Origin: Hypoxylon rubiginosum
Taxonomy: Eukaryota > Ascomycota > Sordariomycetes > Xylariales > Hypoxylaceae
DNA length: 64,000 nt
NCBI GenBank assembly: GCA_902806565.1
Contig: CADCXA010000037.1
Span: 310,001 to 374,000 of the forward strand
Direction of reading: 5' to 3'
This document shows, one piece after another, positions 56,847 through 64,000 of the stretch. Every line of letters starts with the position of its first letter. The first letter of the stretch is position 1. A program made the translations under genes and the position numbers. Under the pieces are notes generated by a model that ran no database searches, was not told the DNA's origin, and worked only from the letters and a program-made list of their open reading frames with translations.

Positions 56847-57750
56847 TTGGAGATCCCGGGCGTCTCGACCGATCTAAAATGGATATATTGTTTTAGCCGT
56901 TTTTTGTTATCAACAGATACCAAGATTTGCGAGCAACATGTCCCAACGTTCACACCAGGTCGACTAGCTGGCATCGAAGGGTGTTAGGAACACTTTGGGC
57001 GCCATGTAGTCAAGTCTATGCCTGCGTTCTATATTGACCGTTGTATTTTAGTGTTCGGTACTTACCTGCATGGTAGACGGTATTGAGAGCTACGAGCCTA
57101 CATCGGTCTTGATTTCGGGGGGAAATCTACTAGATGAACAAGCAAATCCGTCTCCATCATCCCGAGACAGCAGGGCTGGATCCAAACAACGACTTGTATG
57201 GGCCTGATCAAGTTTATAGATGTGAAAATTATTTCAAGGTATACCGAAATACCTATATACTGTCAAGGCACCTAGGGAAGTATACTAAGCTTTATTATAG
57301 CATCCACATCCTGATCACTAGCTTGAGTGGTATTCTTTGGCTAGTAATGCAATACTACGCTTGTAGGTACGTATGATGAGTTCAGTTAGGACGTAAGAGA
57401 AGCAAGTGTCACGATCAAGCTTCGTATATATCCACCTACATGAACTTAGGTAAAGTCAGACATATCATGCTGGCTAACGAGATAGGGAGACAATAACATT
57501 GTTGCGCGAAGAGCTCTGAACTTACCGAACGGAGGGAGGCCGGTTCTATATATAGGTACCTATCTAACACAACAATCTCCTTGTCTTTTTGGATACCCTT
57601 TGTTCTAAACCCTTCTATTAAAAAGTCGTGTTTATCACGTAAAATTATATAATTTGTCATATATTAGGTAACAGCACTACCTATATATGTAATGTGTTCT
57701 AACCGCCTGCGGTCGTAAGCAAATTTTTTCCCGCGCGGTCTCCATCATCA
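56847..57750. other. Intergenic region, nothing recognised
   Basis: AT-rich. Short frames on either strand (57134-57376, 57436-57660) have no family features. The gap lies at the 3' ends of two converging genes. Confidence 0.5.
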
Positions 57751-58401
57751 CTACCTTTGCCCGGCACCGGGAGCAGCAGGAGCGTGGGCACCGGGAGCTG
57801 CGTTTTCAGCGCCCGGGTGCGATGTCATTGCGTATGTCAGCTCCGAATTCGGGTTCGCCTCGCGGTACTGGTCGAATCGGCCCACGACGAAGTCCTTTAT
57901 CTGGTCGTTGCCTTCGATTAGCACGTGCATGAACCTGTAGATGTCGCCGCGCAGGCTCTGCAGCTGCTTCTCTAGGCGGGCGACCTCGTTCGCGTCGCTC
58001 ATGTGGGCGTTCTCGTCTGGCGGGTTGGGTCTGGTGGTGCCGTAGTAGTGGTAATGGTACTCGACAACCGTTGTCGGCTGCTCTGCCGGAGGCGGAGGCG
58101 GAGGCGGTGATGGAGGTGGAGGTGAAGGCGGAGCGGGCTGTGGCTGATAGTGTCCTCCCCTTTGGTGATATCCTCCATTCTGGTTATATCCTCCATTCTG
58201 GTTATATCCTCCATTCTGGTTATATCCTCCGTTCTGGTTATATCCTCCGTTTTGGTGATGATTCCCGTTTTGATTATGGCGTCCCCTATTATTATGTCCC
58301 CTATTATTATGATATCCTCGGTATCCTCCACCTTGACGGTGTCCTCCGTTTTGATCTTGGTATCCGTTGTCGGCCTGTTGATTATAAAAGCCGTTTGACA
58401 T
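57751..58401 (-). CDS. Asn/Gly-rich tandem-repeat protein with Pro-rich and helical tail
   Basis: Single exon, 216 residues, ATG at 58401. Residues 1-85 are Asn/Gln/Gly/Tyr/His-rich and include about five consecutive six-residue units of the form [NH]QNGGY followed by HQRGGH. Residues 86-105 are a Pro run. Next comes HYHYYGTTRPNPPDENAHMSD, then a charged helix (NEVARLEKQLQSLRGDIYRFMHVL) that could form a coiled coil, and an Ala/Gly/Pro-rich end. The N-terminal half has the composition of prion-like or phase-separating domains (inference). The repeats are an 18-base minisatellite in the DNA at about 58165-58265, so copy number is likely to vary. No homologue is recognised. Opposite-strand frames here are a product of the repeat. 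Confidence 0.65.
   Translation of the reverse strand: MSNGFYNQQADNGYQDQNGGHRQGGGYRGYHNNRGHNNRGRHNQNGNHHQNGGYNQNGGYNQNGGYNQNGGYNQNGGYHQRGGHYQPQPAPPSPPPPSPPPPPPPAEQPTTVVEYHYHYYGTTRPNPPDENAHMSDANEVARLEKQLQSLRGDIYRFMHVLIEGNDQIKDFVVGRFDQYREANPNSELTYAMTSHPGAENAAPGAHAPAAPGAGQR
58165..58265. repeat. 18-base minisatellite inside the Asn/Gly-rich gene
   Basis: About five tandem copies of an 18-base unit (GGTTATATCCTCCATTCT on the plus strand) that encode the QNGGYN repeat on the minus strand. Copies differ by single bases (CAT versus CGT, TTCT versus TTTT). Confidence 0.85.
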
Positions 58402-59130
58402 TTTCAGAGGTTATGGTTTGCGGTCGAATATGAGAGTAAATCTTTCGTGGTTGGTAGTATGGCCCGATTATCAAGATGCTTAGCGGCTGAAATCGTACTG
58501 TTTGATCGTGATATTAACTTGCGAAAGTAACTACTTGATGAAGAAACTATATATTCAGCGTCTAGTTATCGCAATGGGATGAAGGAGACCGCCTTTATGT
58601 ATACGTCTATGTACAATTAATGGTTCAACAACTGCGCAAGCCATACTTGTTAGTATGCGAATAGGGTCATGTTTCGTCTGTTATTCCTAGGATAGTATAT
58701 TCCTACACACTCATGAAGTGCCAGACAATGTCAATTGTTCAGCTACCGAGCCACTTCGGCTAACATTTTAGAGTGTTTCGACATAGGTTCTGGGATTTCA
58801 ACTCCCTAACATTAAAGAATGACTGGCTTAAGGGTACTTATCAGACACTCAATGCTAATGCTAACCCCAATGGGTAGCGGCGGGTGGTGTCACTCAGTCA
58901 TCAAAATTTACATAATGTTCCCATACTGACCCTAACCACACGGAGTGGTGCTTAAGAGCTCGACATCTCGAAAGTAGAGCGCTATCGCTGAGGGGTTCAA
59001 CATTGAGCTCGTGCTCACATAACGCATACAGCGCGTAGCTACTTGATAAATGGAAAACACATCCATTGTTGCAAATCTGCCGCGATCTCTCCGGCAGCAA
59101 TAACCCTAGAGACTGTCAGCTCTTTGGCAT
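58402..59130. other. Intergenic region left of the kinase relic
   Basis: Should contain the promoter of the leftward repeat-protein gene. No long repeat or gene; ACCCTAACC at about 58929-58937 is an isolated telomere-like word. Confidence 0.45.
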
Positions 59131-59328
59131 CGACGGTTTTCAGTCTCTCAGCTTAGCTCGGTGGCTCATACGATCGATGAACCGATTAGGGAGGAGCTAC
59201 TTCCAGGCGATCGGTTGAAGTATTTCCATCCGACACAACCTGACGAGGTACTGGACGACAGGTTCAGGACGATCACCAAGCTAAATGACATGGATTTTCG
59301 TGAATACGACTTTGGCTGCAGGGAGTAG
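59131..59328 (+). pseudogene. Relic of a fungal SRPK-type protein kinase (N-terminal part)
   Basis: An open stretch of about 65 codons reads …RRFSVSQLSSVAHTIDEPIR, then EELLPGDRLKYFHPTQPDEV and LDDRFRTITKL. This matches, from memory, the lead-in of fungal SRPK-like kinases: a Glu-Glu, Leu-Pro, Tyr-Pro-Val-like run followed by a DRF/DRY..KL strand that opens the ATP-binding lobe. The Gly-rich loop that should follow is broken: another frame reads GFS-stop-IRLWL, a degraded STVWL. No kinase catalytic motifs follow, so only the 5' end survives. No start ATG is assigned. Confidence 0.5.
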
Positions 59329-59712
59329 GGCTCCTAAAGCAATCAGATCAGTGATCTCCGTGGGTTGGAATGCTCTACTCAGTTATTGTCAACGACAGCA
59401 CGGCCGATCTTCACCACATGATGCTGATGAATACCTACTGATGGGCGATTCATTCACAATGAAAAATGAAGCTAGAAAGCGGCTGCTTTTATGGAAGCTG
59501 CTTTGCTGTTCACGGCCTAAACAATCCCTTTGTCTCTGTAAAAAAAAAACCATGTTTCTTATTGAAAATAATTGGACGATCGAAATAAAAGACTCATTGT
59601 ATGTTAGAGTAAACAGCAACGTGTAGCAACAAAAGGGGATTGAGAGGAGATATCGATGATTAGTGCCAACACTCTAACGACCATATCCTAGAACGTCTCG
59701 TCATAATTATAT

Positions 59713-60657
59713 CTAGTCTCGGTGACGCAGCGAAGCCAGAATACGCTCGGCCTTTCCAAACATCCCGTTGTAGTCCTCGTGCCTGAAATACTCGACTAAG
59801 CTGTCGATGGTTTGATGAAGAACGGCGGCATACAGAGGCGTGAAGCTTCGCTCCTCGTCCACTAGCTCGCAAGCGCGGCGATTCTTCCCAAGAAAGTCAT
59901 TCATGACTTTTTCTCCATTGATCGACCAATAATCTCGGAATAGGCACACCACGAGCTCTACCGCGCGAGAGGAGTAATCGACTTCCCGCAAGTCAGTACC
60001 AGGGAAAACGATGGCCCAGAGTGATTTCCATTGTTGCCTGTCTGACACCCGGGTATCCGTGCGGCGAGCTAGTTGCTGCATCTGTTCTATAGTAATGCCT
60101 TCGGGGCGCGGGATGTCCTGAATACTGCACGATCGACGCCGAACATGAGTGTCGCATTCTCTTGACGTGGTAAAAATCTCGCGACAGGTTGGACAATACC
60201 GTGGGAGCTGGTGGGCGTTCCAGAGGTGCTGCTTGAGCTCTTTGATTTCTCTGAGGCTGCTTCTGGTGAGGCAGCTCAGGTACTTCTCCGGGTTTCGTAC
60301 GTAGAAGGGACATGCAAGATAATTCTGCATGGGCGGAAGAGACGTGGCCCCCAGGTTCATGGTCCTCTCGTGTGTCCTGGATCCCTTTTTCGACTTAGGT
60401 GAGCTTCTGGCTCCTCTGTGAGGACCAATCCTTAGCAAGATCTCAGGAATAAACTTTCGTAATGTGAACATTGTGAGCTCGTTCGTGAATTGGTAATTGG
60501 GGCCCAAGTCCAGAGGCTGTTGCATAGACATGTCAAAAAGGTACATGTCGTCCTCGTCAGAATCATGGCTCTCCGGTATCATTTCTTGCCCAGGAAAGCA
60601 TAACCCTACTGAGTATTGGGCCGTGCTTAGCTGCCAGTTTTCGTAAAGGGGTCCCAT
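59713..60657 (-). CDS. C2H2-type zinc-finger protein of a fungal expanded family
   Basis: Single exon, 314 residues, ATG at 60657. The zinc-finger block spans about 116-177: ACPFYVRNPEKYLSCLTRSS, then LKQHLWNAHQLPRYCPTCRE, then CDTHVRRRSC. The following segment, RPEGITIEQMQQLARRTDTR with QQWKSLWAIVFPG, is diagnostic of a Pezizomycotina family with one or two irregular C2H2 fingers and a helical downstream region. The C-terminus is helical and charged. The N-terminus is acidic. The family is large and uncharacterised; a nuclear role is plausible but not shown. A second member starts about 2.4 kb away on the same strand (61751-63040) and shares the CPF...C...H...C layout, though sequence identity is moderate. 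Confidence 0.78.
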   Translation of the reverse strand: MGPLYENWQLSTAQYSVGLCFPGQEMIPESHDSDEDDMYLFDMSMQQPLDLGPNYQFTNELTMFTLRKFIPEILLRIGPHRGARSSPKSKKGSRTHERTMNLGATSLPPMQNYLACPFYVRNPEKYLSCLTRSSLREIKELKQHLWNAHQLPRYCPTCREIFTTSRECDTHVRRRSCSIQDIPRPEGITIEQMQQLARRTDTRVSDRQQWKSLWAIVFPGTDLREVDYSSRAVELVVCLFRDYWSINGEKVMNDFLGKNRRACELVDEERSFTPLYAAVLHQTIDSLVEYFRHEDYNGMFGKAERILASLRHRD

Positions 60658-61750
60658 GATGGTGGTAGAGATGAACAGTGATGCAACGTGGATTTTTCGT
60701 CCTAATCTTTCTATCGATTGGCTTCCCAGCTATATCTGGAAACCTTCCAGCGTAGACAAACGAAGGCTGCAGTGTTCTTAGAGAACGCTCCGCTGTTGGT
60801 ATTGCGATAAGCCCGTGCTGAATACTGCATGTGATGGTTTGAGCCGACGATAAAAGGGGTCTCTAAATTCCAAAATGATGATCGACGAGAGACGAAGAGG
60901 GGATTGATGAAGGTCTTGGTGAAGGTAACATTTTCTCCATGCTGAAATGAGCTTGAATGAAATTTATATATTCCATTTCTTGCCCGAATGTCGCCGAGGA
61001 TAGTTCAATTCGTGATAGCTTCAATTGTGGCTGAACTGGCACCAATGTGCCTTGTTGACAACCGAGTAGTTCTCTGACTCGTACACGTACCTAGGTGGGT
61101 TGTCATCGGTCTCACCATGCACTGATGCACACCTAGACTAACAATAAAACAGTAAAAAATAAAATCCGGTCAAGCCAAGGCACTCGACGTGCAGTGATTT
61201 CCGCAATTAAATTGCAGCTTTGAAGATCTGTGTGCGCAGATGTGTACCTCAACCACCTAGGTAGATACCTAGGTACCCTATTGCCTTGACGAGGTGTGTA
61301 GTTGGCAGATGTGCTGGAGGCTTACTCCGCCCAGTCTCATTCTGGTGTTACTTAGGATACGCCTTTGTGGTGGTCTGCTACAGGATCACAACGCGACGTC
61401 TATGCTCAGCTGTGGTGCGTTGGATGACAGCGTCATCTAAGTCCTCTGTCGGCGATTGAGTATTGCATCAAGGGCTAAGGTGAAATGCTGTATTTACTAC
61501 TGCCTAATGTGTAATTTGACTACAGCTCTGCTCGAACTATCACCAAGACTGCAGAAAACAATTCTAAACATTTTAGAATCAAGTTCATTCCTCCTCTCGC
61601 CTAGTACCGCCCGACAACCAAAGAGCCAATGCTTAGCCTACAAAGAATGCCAAGTTCAAGTATCCAAGAATATCAGAAATTTTGAAAAGGGGGAAACGAA
61701 GGTTTGCATTTCAGTCCACTCAAGCTCCGTGTCAAATCTTAGCCACTGCA
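60658..61750. other. Gap between the paralogous zinc-finger genes
   Basis: About 1.1 kb, AT-rich. It contains TACCTAGGT at 61089-61097 and CACCTAGGTAGATACCTAGG starting at 61254. A plus-strand frame at 61456-61779 has no family features. The left part is the promoter of the first zinc-finger gene. Confidence 0.5.
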
Positions 61751-63040
61751 TTACATCTGGGTATCTTGATACGTATTGAAAGTTCCATTCGGGAAAATGA
61801 TGTGGGGGATGCGGGGGTTCATTGATGGAAATTGGTTCTGCGGATTGGCAAGCGGCGTCCGATCAATTGCTTGGCCATGAGGTAGGGGAGGCAGGGTGGA
61901 TGACGGAGTGAATGAACCCGATAGGTCTGGGAGAGTGTTCAAGCTGGACAACTGGCGGGATGGATGCCAAATGTCAGAGGTCACAGCCTCTGAATCATCA
62001 ACTTCGTCGCGAGGGGCACGGCGCTTCATCCAGATATCGAGGTAGGAGGCAAAGTGGCGCAGTACTACCGAGGAGATATCTCGCACCGCTGTTAAGTGTT
62101 CTCCGGATGCTGAAGAAGCCACAGTATCCCAGTGCTGCTGCCAAAGCCCCTCTTGTTGGTAGCTATCCATAGCATCGCGTAGATGAATCTCGAGACCATG
62201 GAAAGGGGCATATATGTACGGGCTCGAAGGTTGTGTGACACCTGGAAACATAATATCCCATATTTGAAACCATCGTTCCTCGTCAGTCAGGTTGCTAGAG
62301 CCGTTGGCTGCGCGCTTCATCTTGTCAAGTTGGTCCCTAGTAGCCCAGGGAGGATTGAATTCACGGGGCTCGCAGCATCGAGCTCTGCTATGCTCGTCCC
62401 GTTTATCTGGATCGTTGTCAAACAGTTTGCCGCAATCGGCACAGTGGATTTTCTCTGCATGTTTCCTATTGATATGCAGGCGGACATCACACAAACGTAA
62501 TATCGTAAAATCGAGACAACACCGGTGTGCTTCTCTGTCGCGAATGAAAAAGGGACATGCGAAACGATGTTTGAATGGGCCCGCTCGCTTCTGCTTCTTG
62601 TCGCTACCTCGTCGTTCGGGTGGATCCCCAGGCCTCTTGCTACCCTGCTGTCTGATGGGACTTGGAACCGAGATCTCGTTGATCTCATTACCGTCACCAC
62701 TGGCTTGGTTCAAGACAGGACCTCCCCGGGGTATTCCCAGAACAGGTTGGATGATCGCAGAGTCATATTCATTGTAAAATGGCGGATACGAAGTAAAGAG
62801 GTTGTTGGTAAACGGTTTCGATTGTGTAAGTTCGACATCTTGATAGAGATATGGGGCAGACTGGGCAGATGGAGCAGATGGAGCAGATGGGGCAGAGCTC
62901 CCGTAGTATTGCGATGGGTACCCCAGGGCTGGAGCTATCGGGGTGGGGTTACCCCTGTTTGCTTGACAGGCGGACGAGATATAGGGCTGGCTAGTGGGCC
63001 CCGATACAAGGTATTCCGGTTCGCTTCTCGGAACCGCCAT
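61751..63040 (-). CDS. C2H2-type zinc-finger protein, paralogue of the neighbouring gene
   Basis: Read on the minus strand from the ATG at 63040 this gives 429 residues; the frame is open to 63109 but only through a GTG. The N-terminal third is Pro/Ser/Tyr-rich with an APSAPSAPSAQSAP repeat. A basic patch (RPGDPPERRGSDKKQKR) could be a nuclear localisation signal. The zinc-finger block starts near 162: FACPFFIRDREAHRCCLDFT, VRLHINRKHAEKIHCADCGK and RDEHSRARCC. It is followed by the family-typical WATRDQLDKMKRAANGSSN and ERWFQIWDIMFPGVT. The rest is helical then Pro/Asn-rich. The layout is the same as the gene at 59713-60657, with a longer N-terminus. Function unknown; DNA binding is only an inference from the fingers. 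Confidence 0.75.
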   Translation of the reverse strand: MAVPRSEPEYLVSGPTSQPYISSACQANRGNPTPIAPALGYPSQYYGSSAPSAPSAPSAQSAPYLYQDVELTQSKPFTNNLFTSYPPFYNEYDSAIIQPVLGIPRGGPVLNQASGDGNEINEISVPSPIRQQGSKRPGDPPERRGSDKKQKRAGPFKHRFACPFFIRDREAHRCCLDFTILRLCDVRLHINRKHAEKIHCADCGKLFDNDPDKRDEHSRARCCEPREFNPPWATRDQLDKMKRAANGSSNLTDEERWFQIWDIMFPGVTQPSSPYIYAPFHGLEIHLRDAMDSYQQEGLWQQHWDTVASSASGEHLTAVRDISSVVLRHFASYLDIWMKRRAPRDEVDDSEAVTSDIWHPSRQLSSLNTLPDLSGSFTPSSTLPPLPHGQAIDRTPLANPQNQFPSMNPRIPHIIFPNGTFNTYQDTQM

Positions 63041-64000
63041 GCCAGCTCTAATCCGAAATATGGTTTTGCGCCTTTGCGGTGCGATGCGGGTACCTGCAAG
63101 CTGTCTCACAAACTAAAACCTAAGGTACCTACATGTAGGTAGTCAAAATTGAGAGTCAAGCTTCATCTTGAAAATATTCGGAGAGAGATGGGTTCCTTTA
63201 TTACACTCCTGAGTACCGGCCCCAGATACTCTGGAGTGTATATGCGCTAGCGTACACGCCGACTCTGCAGCGCCCGAAGCTGGATCGCGCACCTTCACAC
63301 GCTACCACACGCTACCACACGCTACGCGGCAGCGTATACACTATGGTGTAGACGCAGATGTGTATACACCAAGGTGTAGCCCAGAGACGCGCATTGCGCA
63401 TGCATCTATAGTAATCTTTTACGCAGCCGTGTCATAATTAACACAATTGCTTTACACCAGAAGTGTAGAGTAGGTACCTAGGTACCTACCCGTATGCGAA
63501 TTCCCCGGTCTCAGATACCTCTCCCGTGTCATTGGTTTATAATTCTTCATGCACAATACACATGACAAAACTTGCATTACACACTCGCGTATGCGAACCT
63601 ACCTAATTATAATTCTGTACCTATTGAAATCGTAAACCAGCCTTGGTAAGGCTACGGTATACGCATCGGGATAGGGTACCTTAGGCACCTAAGCCTTTAG
63701 TAAGAGATCAAATTTTGACTTAGAATGATAAAATCAACCTAATACATAACACCATTTGTTTCTCCTTCAGGTGAGGAGGACTGAACTATTTTATAGAATA
63801 GCCGAATAGGTACGGGCCGCCATGTATATTATGTCTGTTGGCGCAAGTCTCTCCACGTTCTCAACGCGTGTCCCTATTTCCACCCACATCACACACTGGT
63901 GTGCTCAATGTATATAGACGATATGTGAACTGTTAGGAGGTGGCGTTCATTTGCTTCGCAGTCTACACAGGAGTAAATGAACAAGCACGTACGGCGTTAG
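63041..64000. other. Right-end region rich in palindromes and inverted repeats
   Basis: No gene. It has TACCTACATGTAGGTA (63126-63141), three tandem CACACGCTAC units at 63296-63325, two copies of GTATACAC...GGTGTAG at 63334-63351 and 63362-63379, and the perfect 20-base palindrome GTAGGTACCTAGGTACCTAC at 63470-63489. CACACTGGTGTG lies at 63892-63903. Confidence 0.6.
63296..63325. repeat. Tandem CACACGCTAC x3
   Basis: Three exact copies of the ten-base unit CACACGCTAC, directly followed by the inverted-repeat cluster described in the findings. Confidence 0.85.

Noticed and set aside
1..64000. Intact transposon, retroelement, CRISPR array, rRNA or secondary-metabolite cluster
   Set aside because: No transposase, reverse transcriptase, long terminal repeats, spaced repeats, rRNA core sequence, or PKS/NRPS/terpene synthase was recognised. 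The FAD oxidoreductase and transporters are not grouped with biosynthetic genes.

Overview
The window is nuclear DNA of a filamentous ascomycete (Pezizomycotina, most likely a Sordariomycete). Genes carry short GT...AG introns of about 45-180 nt. There are no operons or Shine-Dalgarno sites. Several products belong to families typical of this group: a CCG-1/GRG-1 homologue, a HET-domain protein, a PTH11-like fungal rhodopsin-domain protein, a DUF1996 secreted protein and two C2H2 proteins of a fungal-only family. I call 24 loci, including three broken ones and one weak ORF. Most gene models were rebuilt by joining reading frames across splice sites whose phase agrees.

Layout. 1-15 kb is gene-poor and holds two MFS transporters (monocarboxylate-like; Dal5/ACS-like) and kynurenine formamidase (BNA7), separated by 2-3.5 kb of AT-rich DNA. 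15-31.2 kb is a denser housekeeping block: rhodopsin-domain receptor-like protein, RNA polymerase III subunit RPC53, urease accessory protein UreD, cohesin subunit Scc3, telomere protein Pot1 and importin alpha. 32-42 kb has a secreted GH78-like glycosidase, a secreted DUF1996 protein and a 1499-residue single-exon protein whose C-terminus looks like the Pot1/Cdc13 telomeric single-strand DNA-binding OB fold. 42-64 kb is accessory in character: small orphan proteins, CCG-1, a HET protein, an FAD-linked oxidoreductase, a broken secreted Cys-rich gene, an ankyrin gene with premature stops, an EXPERA/EBP membrane protein, a tandem-repeat Asn/Gly-rich protein, a protein-kinase relic and a pair of related C2H2 proteins.

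Functional links. The clearest theme is chromosome maintenance between 22 and 42 kb: cohesin Scc3, Pot1, and a second, very large telomeric OB-fold-type protein 9 kb from Pot1. Scc3/ureD and pot1/importin-alpha are divergent pairs sharing upstream regions. Scc3 and pot1 converge. The right part (42-64 kb) combines a self-recognition-type HET gene, decayed genes whose stops are compatible with C-to-T (RIP-like) change, tandem repeats and dispersed TACCTAGGTA palindromes, consistent with faster-evolving DNA.

Limits. Families were named by recognition of motifs, not by search. Intron borders are inferred from consensus and phase, so ends of some exons could be off by a few codons. No rRNA, complete tRNA, CRISPR, or intact transposon was recognised.
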